NCBI RefSeq assembly: GCF_004348325.1
Contig: NZ_SMKF01000003.1
Coordinates: forward strand, 1 to 64,000
Length of the DNA stretch: 64,000 nt
Source of the DNA: Micromonospora sp. KC213
GTDB taxonomy: Bacteria; Actinomycetota; Actinomycetes; Mycobacteriales; Micromonosporaceae
Direction of reading: 5' to 3'
The translations under genes and the position numbers were made by a program. A model generated the notes under the pieces. That model did not search any database and was not told the DNA's origin. It saw only the letters and a program-made list of their open reading frames with translations. This document shows positions 8,967 to 17,496 of the stretch, one piece after another (the stretch's first letter is position 1; each line of letters opens with the position of its first letter).

Positions 8967-9470
8967 TCAGCCGGATGACATTGCCGTCAGGGTGCACGTG
9001 CGGACCCAGGGGCCAGGAGCGACTGGCTGCCGGGCGCAGGACCACGTTGAGTTGATCGGCGAGGTACCTGGGGTCAGGCTGTAGGTCGAGCCTTGCCAGG
9101 TGCCCTCAGGGTAGGTGACGTACCCGTAGTACTCGCTCCAGCTCACATAGCACCTCACGTCCAGCTTGATGCTTGTCGCGCTCGCGGGGATCACCTTGGT
9201 CCATACCCGGTTCGGGTTGGTGCGGTCGAACGGGGAGACGGAGTCCACCGGAAGCCATCCGGGGCCGGGTGCGCCGGGCCACCCGCCGCTGTCGACGCCC
9301 ACGTACGGTCCGACCGGAGGCACCGCGCCCCCGTAGCAGCTCGTGGTCCCGGTGATGATCCGGGTACCGCTGGCCGCGGCCGGCGAGGGCGCGGCGGTAA
9401 CCGCCGCCACCGTGGTCATCGCCAGCAGGCCGAGGGTGGCCGTGATTCGCCGCAATCTTCCAGTAGCCAT
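8967..9470 (-). CDS. Small secreted protein of unknown function
   Basis: The 167-residue product starts MATGRLRRITATLG and has a signal peptide cleaved after about residue 33 (SPAAA-SGT). The mature part has four cysteines (TSCYGG, VRCYVSW, TWSCARQ, RTCTLTA) spaced as two possible disulfides, and many aromatic residues (EYYGYVTYPEGTWQGSTYSL), suggesting a compact extracellular beta-fold. No family is recognised. ATG at 9470 has an AAAGGA site about 13 bases upstream. It is divergent from the STAND ATPase gene at 9650. Confidence 0.7.
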   Translation of the reverse strand: MATGRLRRITATLGLLAMTTVAAVTAAPSPAAASGTRIITGTTSCYGGAVPPVGPYVGVDSGGWPGAPGPGWLPVDSVSPFDRTNPNRVWTKVIPASATSIKLDVRCYVSWSEYYGYVTYPEGTWQGSTYSLTPGTSPINSTWSCARQPVAPGPWVRTCTLTAMSSG

Positions 9471-9649
9471 CAAACGCGACCGTCCTTTCTCGGGGCACTC
9501 CGGCCGGGTGCTTGAGGGCATCCTCGGCGGTCGATATCGTTGACGGCGTTTGGTACGGACAGGTGCGGACAACCGGGGCCGACGTGGCAGGTAACGACGG
9601 TACTGCGGTTCCGTGCGCCGGACAGCGCCGGACAGCGCCGGGATAGCCG

Positions 9650-12043
9650 GTGGCTGCTGACGACGGCCGCCTGTTGCTGCGGCAACTGTGTGACGACCTG
9701 CGACTGCTCCGCTTGCAGGCGGGCGGCCCGAGCCTGCGCGGCCTGGCGGTGCGGGTACGGCTGGGCAAGAGCCAGGTGGGGGCGATCTTCAGCGGCCGGA
9801 TCGGACGGCTGCCGGACTGGGAGGTCGTCCGGGGCGTCGTCGACGGCTGCCGCCAGTACGCCCAGGATCATGGCCGGCTGGACCGGCTGTCGGTGGCCAC
9901 CGGGATCGAGGAGTTCTGGCGCCCGCGGTACGCCCTGGTGGATTACGCGTTGCAGCACGCCGCGCGGCAGCGGCCACCCGCGCCGTCGCGACAGGCGCCG
10001 CTGGCGGCCGTACCCCGGCAGTTGCCGGCCGCCACACGGCACTTCGCCGGGCGGGCCGGTTCACTCGCCGCGCTGGACACGCTGCTGGAAGACGCCGCCA
10101 CCGCGAACACCGCGGTGATCTCCGCGATCGAGGGAACCGCCGGCGCCGGCAAAACGGCCCTCGCCGTGTACTGGGCGCACCAGGTCGCCGACCACTTTCC
10201 CGACGGGCAGCTCTACGTCAACCTGCGCGGCTTCGGTCCGTCCGAACCCGCGATGGAGCCGGGGGAGGCGATCCGCCGCTTCCTCGACGCCCTCGGCGTG
10301 CCGGTCCGGCGGATTCCGGCGGAGCCGGACGCGCTGGCCGCCCTGTACCGAACCGAACTCGCCGGTCGACGGCTGCTGATCCTGCTGGACAATGCCCGCG
10401 ACGGCGCGCAGGTCCGGCCGTTGCTGCCCGGCGCCGCGGGCTGCCTGGTCCTGATCACCAGCCGCGATCCGCTCACCGGCCTGGTCGCCGCCGAGGGCGC
10501 CCAGCCCGTCACTGTCGATCTGCTCAACCACGACGAGGCGAGGCAGTTGCTGGTACGCCGCCTCGGCAGCGCGCGGATCGCCGCCGAGCCCCACGCGGTC
10601 GACGAGATCATCACGCGGTGCGCCCGGCTGCCGCTGCCGCTGGCGATCGTCGCCGCCCACGCCGCGACCCGCCGGGTGCCGCTGCGCGAGCTGGCCGACC
10701 AGCTCCGCGACGGCAGGCACGCGTTCGGGCTTCTCAACACCGGCGATCCAAGCACCGACCTGCACGCGGTGTTCGCCTGGTCGTACCGGGCGCTGACCCC
10801 GGCCGCGGCGCGAGTGTTCCGGCTCCTGGGCCGGCACCCCGGTCCGGACGCCACCGCGCCCGCCGTCGCCAGCCTCGCCGCGCTGCCGTTGCCCGAGGTG
10901 CCGCCGCTGCTGGCCGAACTGATCCGCGCCAATCTGCTGACCGAACCGGCCGCCGGCCGGTACGCCTTGCACGATCTGCTGCGCGCCTACGCCATCGACC
11001 TGAGCGACACCCTGGAGACCCTGTCGGACCGCGAGGCCGCGACCGCCCGCATCCTCGACCACTACCTGCACACCGCTGGCGCCGCCGACCGGCTACTGCA
11101 CCCCCATCGAGACGCCGTCACCCTCGAACCGCCCCGGCTGGACGCCGCGCTGGAGTCTCTGGGCGTACCGGATGCAGCCCTCGCCTGGCTCGCCGCCGAA
11201 CTTCCGGTGCTGCTCGCGGCGGTGGACCATGCCGCGGGCAGCGGGTACGACCGGCATGCCTGGCAGCTCGCGTGGATCCTGACCGGCTACCTCGAACACA
11301 GCCGGCGCTGGCCCGACCAGCTCGCCGTCGGCGCGGCGGCGAGGCTCGCCGCCGAACGGCTCGCCGACCCGCGCGCGTCGGCCATCGCCCACCGGATCCT
11401 GGCCCGCCCCTACATCGAGACCGGCCGCCACGCCGACGCCCGCGCGCACCTCGAACGCGCCCTCGACCTCGACACCGGCGGCGGTGACCTCGCCGGGCAG
11501 GCCCATGACCACCACCACCTCGCCTACCTCGGGGAACGGCAGGGCCGCTACGCCGTCGCCCTCGACCACACCCGGCAGGCCCTCGCGCTGTACCGCAGGG
11601 CGAACCACCGGTACGGGCAAGCCTCCGCCCTCAACGCGATTGGTTGGTTCCAGGTCCATCTCGGCGACCACGCCCAAGCCGTGGCCGCCTGCCAGGAGGC
11701 CCTCACGCTGCTTCGCAAGCTGGACGACCGTCGTGGCGAGGCCGCCACATTGGACAGTCTCGGCTACGCGTACCACCATCTTGGCGACTACACGCGCGCC
11801 GTCACCAACTTCTGCCAGGCCGTCGTGCGGCTACGCGCCCTCGGCGAGCGCTATCCGGAGGCGGCCACGCTGACCCACCTCGGCGACAGCTACCAACTCA
11901 CCGGCCGGCCGGGCGCCGCGCGGACCGCGTGGCGGCGGGCGCTGGCAATCCTCACCGACCTCAATCACCCCGACGCGGAAGGCGTCCGGGCGAGGCTCGC
12001 CGGCGTGGATCGCCCGCGTCGCAGCGCGTCGTCTGCTCCGTAG
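9650..12043 (+). CDS. STAND ATPase: HTH, NB-ARC and TPR domains
   Basis: This 797-residue protein has an N-terminal HTH-like region (about 28-60, LAVRVRLGKSQVGAIFSGR), an NB-ARC NTPase with P-loop GTAGAGKT at 162-169 and Walker B LLILLDNA near 235, and a winged-helix part (RYALHDLLRAYAIDL). The last 200 residues are TPR units (LAYLGERQGRYAVALDH, LGYAYHHLGDYTRAV, LGDSYQLTGRPGAA). Such proteins act as nucleotide-controlled switches in regulation or defence. Unlike SARP activators, it lacks an OmpR-type DNA-binding domain. The start is GTG at 9650, directly after a 10-bp tandem duplication (CCGGACAGCG twice). Its target is unknown; the divergent secreted protein is the only close neighbour. Confidence 0.88.
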   Translation: MAADDGRLLLRQLCDDLRLLRLQAGGPSLRGLAVRVRLGKSQVGAIFSGRIGRLPDWEVVRGVVDGCRQYAQDHGRLDRLSVATGIEEFWRPRYALVDYALQHAARQRPPAPSRQAPLAAVPRQLPAATRHFAGRAGSLAALDTLLEDAATANTAVISAIEGTAGAGKTALAVYWAHQVADHFPDGQLYVNLRGFGPSEPAMEPGEAIRRFLDALGVPVRRIPAEPDALAALYRTELAGRRLLILLDNARDGAQVRPLLPGAAGCLVLITSRDPLTGLVAAEGAQPVTVDLLNHDEARQLLVRRLGSARIAAEPHAVDEIITRCARLPLPLAIVAAHAATRRVPLRELADQLRDGRHAFGLLNTGDPSTDLHAVFAWSYRALTPAAARVFRLLGRHPGPDATAPAVASLAALPLPEVPPLLAELIRANLLTEPAAGRYALHDLLRAYAIDLSDTLETLSDREAATARILDHYLHTAGAADRLLHPHRDAVTLEPPRLDAALESLGVPDAALAWLAAELPVLLAAVDHAAGSGYDRHAWQLAWILTGYLEHSRRWPDQLAVGAAARLAAERLADPRASAIAHRILARPYIETGRHADARAHLERALDLDTGGGDLAGQAHDHHHLAYLGERQGRYAVALDHTRQALALYRRANHRYGQASALNAIGWFQVHLGDHAQAVAACQEALTLLRKLDDRRGEAATLDSLGYAYHHLGDYTRAVTNFCQAVVRLRALGERYPEAATLTHLGDSYQLTGRPGAARTAWRRALAILTDLNHPDAEGVRARLAGVDRPRRSASSAP

Positions 12044-12297
12044 CGCCGGCGGGTCGAGAACGCGCGATGCGATGACGGCGCAGCCAGGCCGCCGCCAGCA
12101 CCAGGGCGCGCTCCGCAGCACGCCTGCCTGAGAGGGCGTGGCCGTCACGCCGAACCGTAGCGACACGATGGTGCTATGGCCACTGGCCCAGGAACGAGAA
12201 CGGGAAGGCGGTACCGCGGGCGCGAGGCGTTGTGGCAACGCACTGTAAGGATCCCCGGTACGCCGACGCCGGGTCGACCAGATCACCGTCGTCGACG
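12044..12297. other. Non-coding stretch before the transposase remnant
   Basis: No supportable gene is seen. The stretch separates the STAND gene from degraded transposase sequence and probably contains insertion scar DNA; no terminal inverted repeats could be defined. Confidence 0.4.
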
Positions 12298-12510
12298 GCA
12301 CAGCTACGGGCCAAAGGCATCAACCCGGTCATCGCCCGACGCGGCGTCGGGCACGGCTGCGGCCTGGGCGCACGACGCTGGGTCGTCGAGCAGACCATCG
12401 CCCTGCCGCACTGGTTCCGCCGCCCGCGCACCCGCTGGGAGATCCGCGACGACATCCACGAAGCCTTCCTCACCCTCGCCTGCGCCCTCCTCTGCTGCCG
12501 ACGACTCCAA
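12298..12510 (+). pseudogene. IS5-family transposase C-terminal remnant
   Basis: About 70 codons still read as the end of an IS5/IS4-type transposase: QLRAKGINPVIARRG, then LGARRWVVEQTIALPHWFRR, then RTRWEIRDDIHEAFLTLACA. The RWVVE...WFRR...RWE spacing is typical of the catalytic-Glu region of these transposases. There is no N-terminal two thirds, and no proper start or stop. The element is dead. Confidence 0.75.
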
Positions 12511-12587
12511 CACCCAGAAGTTAGGAGTGGTAAGCCGCCAACAATCACGGGCCCGATGGGCAGCGGCTGCCACTCGGGGTGAGGCCG

Positions 12588-12626
12588 GCCGGGTGGTGTC
12601 GCGGGTGACCCGCGGCACCACCCGGC
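12588..12626 (-). terminator. Intrinsic terminator of the HhH-protein gene
   Basis: An 18-bp perfect stem (one G-T pair) with a three-base TGA loop is formed by GCCGGGTGGTG plus TCGCGGG against CCCGCGG plus CACCACCCGGC. It lies 22 bases beyond the stop of the minus-strand gene at 12648. Confidence 0.75.
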
Positions 12627-12647
12627 GTGGATCAGACCAGTGCGCCC

Positions 12648-13790
12648 TCAGTTCTGCTCGCCGGCTCCGGCGGGAGCGGGCAGCACCGACTCAGCGTCGG
12701 TGCCGGCCAGCACCTTCGCCTGCTGCGGCCAGGTGGCCAGGCTCGGGGCGGTGCGGAGCCCAGCGGCGCGGATGGTCTCCCGCAGCGCCGTCTCGTCCAG
12801 TTCGGCGAGCTGGCGGTAGGTGCGGATCCCGGCGGCCTGCAACGCGGCGGCCATCTTCGGGCCGACCCCCTGGATCCGGCGGAAGTCGTCCGTCGGTGCC
12901 GCCTCGTCGCCCGGGGCCGGCGCGGCCTGGTCGGCGGGTACGGGCTCGCCGACCGGTGCCGCCTCGTCGGCTGGTGCCGTCTGGTTGGTCAGTGCGGCCT
13001 CGTCTGCCGGTGCGGGCTCGTCGGTCGCCGGCGGCACGACGCCTGCCGGGGCGGAGACGGTCGCCGGGGCGGTGGTCGCCGGTTCCGCGACGGATCCGGC
13101 GTCGTCCGAGGTCGCCCGGTCGAGCGCGTCGACCTCGACGGTCGGCTCGCTGTCCTCGATCGGGGTACGCGGTGCCGGAACGCCCGGCGAGGCGGTCGCC
13201 GGCTCTTCGGCCTCGACGCTGACCGGGCTGGTGGTCTCGGCGTCGACGGGCGCCGCGTGGTCGAGACGCCGGGTCGCCTCGGCGGGCACCGGCGTCTCCG
13301 AGACCGGCTCCTCCGAGACGGGCGTCTCCGTGACCAGGGTTTCCGAGACGGGCGTCTCCGCGATCGGCTCCTGCGGGACCGGTGTTTCCGAGACGGGCGT
13401 CTCCGAGATCGGGGCTTTGGCGACCGGGGCGGTGTCGTGGCTCGGCCCCTCGTCGGTGGCGTCCGCCCGGATTGCCTCTTCGGCAGGTGCCGTGAACTGC
13501 GGGACCTGCTCGTCGACCGGGGACGGGGCGGCGCTGCGGTCGGTGGGCTCATCGATGACGGCGGGCGCGGGAGCGTAGTCCACGGTGGCTTCCGGGCGGG
13601 GGGTGGCGATGGTCGCGGTGGCGTGCGCCTTCTCGGCCTCGGTGAGGCCGACGACCGGGTCACCCTCCACGATGGGTTGGGTCCGGGCGGTGCCGCCCGC
13701 CAGTTGCCGGTCGCGTGCCAGCCAGCCGGCGGCCCCGCCCAGCAGCAGGGCCAGGATCACGATCAGCCATTGCCCGAAAGTCGACGGCAC
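12648..13790 (-). CDS. Membrane-anchored low-complexity protein with C-terminal HhH domain
   Basis: The protein has 380 residues. One N-terminal transmembrane helix (WLIVILALLLGGAAGWLA) is followed by a long Ala/Pro/Glu/Thr/Val-rich region with imperfect ETPVSE and ADEAA-type repeats (about 125-310). A globular C-terminal domain begins at about 315: DDFRRIQGVGPKMAAALQAA, then IRTYRQLAELDETALRETI. This is the helix-hairpin-helix (DUF4332-like) fold that also occurs fused to other actinobacterial membrane proteins. Such domains often bind DNA non-specifically. The GTG start at 13790 has a GGGAGG site. The repeat region is probably a flexible cytoplasmic tether. Confidence 0.78.
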   Translation of the reverse strand: MPSTFGQWLIVILALLLGGAAGWLARDRQLAGGTARTQPIVEGDPVVGLTEAEKAHATATIATPRPEATVDYAPAPAVIDEPTDRSAAPSPVDEQVPQFTAPAEEAIRADATDEGPSHDTAPVAKAPISETPVSETPVPQEPIAETPVSETLVTETPVSEEPVSETPVPAEATRRLDHAAPVDAETTSPVSVEAEEPATASPGVPAPRTPIEDSEPTVEVDALDRATSDDAGSVAEPATTAPATVSAPAGVVPPATDEPAPADEAALTNQTAPADEAAPVGEPVPADQAAPAPGDEAAPTDDFRRIQGVGPKMAAALQAAGIRTYRQLAELDETALRETIRAAGLRTAPSLATWPQQAKVLAGTDAESVLPAPAGAGEQN

Positions 13791-14037
13791 GGCGAACCTC
13801 CCTCTTGCGTACGTCGTGAAAGTCGCGAAGCAAACTCGGCGCAGCTTCGCACACGCGTATTTCGCACGACAGGGAGGATCGGTGATCGCCGCCGAGGTGA
13901 GACGGCCGGTGTCGGGGTGTGTCGGCGGGATGACCGACCGTATGCCGAAAACTCGTGTCGCCGCCGGCCCGCCGGGCCGCGACGAGGTGCCGTCGGCGCG
14001 ACCCGGCGGGAGATTCCGTCGACCTGCCTCGGGCGGT

Positions 14038-15387
14038 TCAGTCGGTCTCGCCCCGGTAGGTGTAGAACTCGTCGACGAAGCGGCGGGCCAGGCGGGGCAC
14101 CCGGCTGGTGACTCCGAAGTAGCCGCGCGCCCCGAGCAGCGCGAGCCGCCCGACGACCGGCTTGTACATCGGGTCGTCGCCGCTGGTGCCGCTGCGGCTC
14201 AACGAGTCGGCGACCCGGGCGAAGCCGTACGGCACCATCTCCGCCTCGTAGTCGGCGACCGCCTGCACCAGCGTCTTGTCGCCGGCGGCGGCCCGGCGCA
14301 GCTGCCGGCACAGCAGGGCGGCGTCGCGTAGCGCGGTGTTGGCGCCGACCCCCCGGCCGGGGGTCATGGTGTGGATGGCGTCACCGAGCAGCGTCACCGT
14401 ACTGCTCTTCCACGCCGGGATCGGCTCGCTGGTGGCCACCCGGATCGGCAGGGCGCTGCCCGGGTCGCTGCGGGCGAGCAGTTCCCGCAGGTTCGGGTGC
14501 CAGTGACGGGTGAGGTCCCGGGCGAGCTGGACGAGGTCCTCGCCCCGGCGCTGCATCACGTCCGGCGGGAACCGGCGGGCGGTGCTCCAGATGACGAAGT
14601 TGATGTTGTCGCGGGTGTTGTCGTGCGCCCGACCGGGCCAGCCGTGCAGCAGTGCCGCGTCGTCGTCGCTGACGTCGGGCTTGATCCTGCCGTCGCGGTC
14701 CCACTTGAACTCCATGACGTGCAGCACGCCCATCAGACCGCCGGTCCCGAAGATCAGCGAGATGCCCTTCTCCACCCGCTCCGGCAGGAGCTGGCGGGTG
14801 TGTGCGGTCAGCGGGATCCGGGTGGCGATGTTGACGGTGCCGGCGTCCCGGACGACCGCGTGTGGCAGGTACTGCCGGCGGACCGCCGACTGCGTACCGT
14901 CGGCGGCGACCAGCAGATCGCCGGTGGCGCTGCTGCCGTCGGCGAAGTACGCCGTGACCGTGCCGTCGTCGCGCTGCTCGTACCGGGTGAAGGTCTTGTC
15001 GAAGTGGACCACGTCGCCCAGGCCGGTGAGCAGTACCTGACGCAGCGTCATCCGGGCCACCGATCGTTCGGTCTCGGCCGGGTCGGTCTCCGAACGCAGC
15101 GGGAACGAGGCGGTCCGCCGCAGCCGTTGGGTGATGACGTTGAAGTAGCGGGGGGAGCGGGCGCAGGTGGCCAGGTAGACGTCGAACAGGTTCGGTGGCA
15201 GGCACTCGCGCAGCGCCTTGCTGCCGGTCGGTCCGATGCCGATGCGATAGCCCAGCAGGCCCTCGCCGCGGGTGCGGTACCGCTCGTAGACGGCGACGCT
15301 GATGCCGGCGCGGCGCAGGCCGTGCGCGAGGCAGAGCCCGCCGGTGCCGGCACCGATGATCAGGACGCGCGGCGGTCCGGAAGTCAT
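14038..15387 (-). CDS. FAD-dependent aromatic monooxygenase
   Basis: The 449-residue enzyme belongs to the PHBH-type flavoprotein hydroxylases. The FAD-binding motif is VLIIGAGTGGLCLAHGL near the N-terminus, the second FAD segment is VTLLGDAIHTMTPGRGVG near residue 345, and DLLVAADGTQSAVR is the DG motif. Enzymes of this kind hydroxylate or oxidatively open polycyclic polyketides using NAD(P)H and O2. It lies 13 bases downstream of the TcmI-type cyclase on the same strand, so the two are probably co-transcribed, and it is most likely a tailoring oxygenase of the polyketide made by the neighbouring type II PKS. Confidence 0.9.
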   Translation of the reverse strand: MTSGPPRVLIIGAGTGGLCLAHGLRRAGISVAVYERYRTRGEGLLGYRIGIGPTGSKALRECLPPNLFDVYLATCARSPRYFNVITQRLRRTASFPLRSETDPAETERSVARMTLRQVLLTGLGDVVHFDKTFTRYEQRDDGTVTAYFADGSSATGDLLVAADGTQSAVRRQYLPHAVVRDAGTVNIATRIPLTAHTRQLLPERVEKGISLIFGTGGLMGVLHVMEFKWDRDGRIKPDVSDDDAALLHGWPGRAHDNTRDNINFVIWSTARRFPPDVMQRRGEDLVQLARDLTRHWHPNLRELLARSDPGSALPIRVATSEPIPAWKSSTVTLLGDAIHTMTPGRGVGANTALRDAALLCRQLRRAAAGDKTLVQAVADYEAEMVPYGFARVADSLSRSGTSGDDPMYKPVVGRLALLGARGYFGVTSRVPRLARRFVDEFYTYRGETD

Positions 15388-15400
15388 CCCGGGTACCCGG

Positions 15401-15748
15401 TCAACCGGCCGGTCGGGGCGCCGGCACCTCGGCGGCATCCCAGCGGTAGAAGCAGCCGGCGATCGCGTCCCGCGGTGACCGCCAGGTCGGCAGGTACGGC
15501 GAGGTGTGCGCGGAGAGCCGCTCGTTGACCTGGCGGTACAGCGGATGGTTACGGGCGTTGGCCAGCGCGTCCGGGTCCACGTCCTCGGTCTCCATGACGT
15601 GGACGCACAGGTCGTGCAGGCAGTACAGGGATCGGTGCCGGACGCCGGTCAGGGTGGGCAACTCGGTGGCGTCGGACTCGGCGAAGATCTGCGCCACCCG
15701 ACCCTCGGAGCCGGGAATGATCCTGCTGACGATCAGTAGACGACTCAT
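15401..15748 (-). CDS. TcmI-family polyketide cyclase (first copy)
   Basis: The 115-residue protein is a complete small ferredoxin-like cyclase of the TcmI type. Signature stretches are RVAQIFAESDATELP, GVRHRSLYCLHDLCVHV and SPYLPTWRSPRDAIAGCFY. TcmI-type enzymes close late rings of aromatic polyketides. The ATG at 15748 has a GGAAGGGG site; a longer in-frame extension upstream lacks one. The second copy at 17134-17496 lies across the SARP gene and has nearly identical motifs, suggesting that the two catalyse successive ring closures. Confidence 0.9.
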   Translation of the reverse strand: MSRLLIVSRIIPGSEGRVAQIFAESDATELPTLTGVRHRSLYCLHDLCVHVMETEDVDPDALANARNHPLYRQVNERLSAHTSPYLPTWRSPRDAIAGCFYRWDAAEVPAPRPAG

Positions 15749-15898
15749 GGAACCCCTTCCGTCGGTGGCGTCCGCCCGGAGGCGACGGACCGCCGTGGGG
15801 TCCACCCTGCCGCCCGTTCTGTCACCTCCGCGTCACGCCGTACCCGGTGGGTGTGACGTGCCGGTGGCCGCCACCGGCGGGTGGCCCGGCCGGTGTGG

Positions 15899-16726
15899 TC
15901 AGGGTCGGGTGGCGCGGCGGTCGGCAGGGGCGGAGGCCAGCCGGGCGGGCACGCGGCGGGTGGTGGCGGAACCGTCGCGGGTGGCCTGGTGGATCGGGGC
16001 GAGGGTGTCCTGCAACAGTGCGGTCATCGCCGTGGACGGTTCGAGCCGCAGTTCACGCAGGAGCAGGTCGCGGTAGACGTAGAAGGCGTGCACCGCCTCG
16101 AAGGCGTTGCCCTCGGCCAGGTGGATGCGTACCACCAGCCGGTGCGGCGTCTCCCGCAGTGGTTCGGCGGACATCGCCTCCAGGGCCGCCTCCAACGCCT
16201 CGCCGTGCCGCCCCGCGGCCAGGTGCTGGTCGGCGAGGTTCTCCAGCATGTGCAGGCGCAGTTGACGCAGCCGTTCCCGGTCGGCGAGCACCCAGTCGTC
16301 GTACCACCCGGGGAGCAGGTCGTGCCGGCCGGCGGCGAGCGCCCCGGCGGCACCCGGGTCGTCGCCGTCGCGGACCCGGGCGGCGGCGCCGACCAGGGCG
16401 TCCACGTCGACCCCGACCCGGGGGTCCAGCCGGACCGTGTCACCGCTGGTGACCAGCGGGCAGCACGGGTCCTGGCGCAGCCGCCACAACGCCGTACGCA
16501 GGGACGACAGCGCCCGCTCCTCCGGCGCGTCCGGCCAGAGCAGACCGGCCAGGTGACTGCGGGTGGCGCCGGGACGCAGGCCGATCAGCGCGATGACCCG
16601 TTGCAGGCCCCGCGGGACGACGATCGAGGTGTCGCCGTGCAGCAGCCGGAAGCCGCCGAGCAGATGCAGCGCGATCGGTGCGCCGGGTCGTGACCCGGTC
16701 GTCGACATGGACGGAGCAGCGGCCAC
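15899..16726 (-). CDS. SARP-family pathway-specific activator
   Basis: The protein has 275 residues, typical of small Streptomyces antibiotic regulatory proteins. An OmpR-like winged helix occupies about 18-105 (ALHLLGGFRLLHGDTSIVVP, LAGLLWPDAPEERALSSLRTALWRLR), followed by the bacterial transcriptional activation domain (VDVDALVGAA, RHDLLPGWYDDWVLADRERL, ALEAMSAEPLRETPHRLVVR). SARPs bind direct heptamer repeats near promoters of their clusters. A fitting pair (ACAGCTC/ACAGCTT, 11-bp period) lies upstream of the divergent plus-strand operon. The start is GTG at 16726, supported by GGAGG eight bases upstream. Confidence 0.92.
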   Translation of the reverse strand: MAAAPSMSTTGSRPGAPIALHLLGGFRLLHGDTSIVVPRGLQRVIALIGLRPGATRSHLAGLLWPDAPEERALSSLRTALWRLRQDPCCPLVTSGDTVRLDPRVGVDVDALVGAAARVRDGDDPGAAGALAAGRHDLLPGWYDDWVLADRERLRQLRLHMLENLADQHLAAGRHGEALEAALEAMSAEPLRETPHRLVVRIHLAEGNAFEAVHAFYVYRDLLLRELRLEPSTAMTALLQDTLAPIHQATRDGSATTRRVPARLASAPADRRATRP

Positions 16727-17133
16727 GGCGGCACCTCCTACGGAACCCTGGTCCCGATTCTGTGTCCCGGCGCGGCTGCCCGTGACCGCACTGTCTCCAG
16801 TCGCTGCACCGCGGTCCGGCGTCGCGCCGCGGCCATCGGGCTGACCGCTCCGGAGATTATCAATCGCGGTAACTCTCAGTCAATGACAGCGTGGCTTTCC
16901 CGTTGCGCGATGGTTCTCCGCGAAAGCGGCTCTGAACTGGTCAGATTGGCTATATGCAATGGATCTTTACACAGCTCATGCACAGCTTGCGTCAACACAT
17001 CGTCACGATGATTCCCCCCTGGTGGGTGCCCGTTGACGCCCCGGTGACGCGGTCCGCCGCATCGTGTCGGCAGTCGTCCGGCCCGGCCGGCGCGGACCGT
17101 CCCGCGTCGGAGGCCGTGGGGGGAGGCCCAGCC
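16727..17133. promoter_or_regulatory. Divergent control region of the polyketide cluster
   Basis: These 407 bases separate the SARP gene from the main biosynthetic operon and contain no gene. The middle (16850-17010) is clearly A+T-richer than the surrounding DNA, as expected for paired promoters. The most notable element is the heptamer repeat at 16971-16988. Confidence 0.6.
16971..16988 (+). promoter_or_regulatory. Direct heptamer repeats, candidate SARP binding site
   Basis: ACAGCTC (16971-16977) and ACAGCTT (16982-16988) are separated by four bases, giving the 11-bp, one-helical-turn period characteristic of SARP sites. They lie 145 bases upstream of the cyclase start at 17134. Confidence 0.6.
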
Positions 17134-17496
17134 ATGGACCGTTCGCTGATCGTCGCGAAGGTGGTGCCCACCGCCGAAGCGCAGGTCGCCGAGATCTTCG
17201 CCGAGTCCGACGCGACGGAACTGCCCCGTCTGGTCGGGGTCCGGCACCGTTCGCTCTACCGGCTGCACGATCTCTACGTGCACCTGCTGGAGACGGAGTC
17301 GGCGACGCAGGGTGCGGTCCAGGCCGCCCGCGGGCATCCCGAGTTCGTCCGGGTCAGCGAGCGGCTACGCCCCTACATCTCGCCGTACCTGCCGACCTGG
17401 CGGGAACCGCGGGACGCCATGGCCCACTGCTTCTACCGGTACGACGCCGGTCAACCACACCGGTTCGTCACCGGCGACGGCGGGGAGCGGGCGTGA
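17134..17496 (+). CDS. TcmI-family polyketide cyclase (second copy)
   Basis: This 120-residue cyclase shares its core with the copy at 15401-15748: QVAEIFAESDATELPRL, GVRHRSLYRLHDLYVHLLE and SPYLPTWREPRDAMAHCFYR. It is the first gene of the plus-strand operon. ATG at 17134 is chosen because GGGAGG precedes it by eight bases; the in-frame ATG at 16954 would add 60 residues across the regulatory DNA. Its stop overlaps the next start as GTGA, so it is coupled to the carboxylase gene. Its role would be late-ring closure in an aromatic polyketide. Confidence 0.9.
   Translation: MDRSLIVAKVVPTAEAQVAEIFAESDATELPRLVGVRHRSLYRLHDLYVHLLETESATQGAVQAARGHPEFVRVSERLRPYISPYLPTWREPRDAMAHCFYRYDAGQPHRFVTGDGGERA

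Noticed and set aside
10061..11071. Minus-strand frame inside the STAND ATPase gene
   Set aside because: Composition is typical of an antisense shadow; the plus strand shows the P-loop and TPR repeats in a single frame.
13261..13440. Short repeats that could suggest a CRISPR or minisatellite
   Set aside because: They encode the ETPVSE-type low-complexity protein repeats of the HhH protein and keep its frame; there are no spacers.
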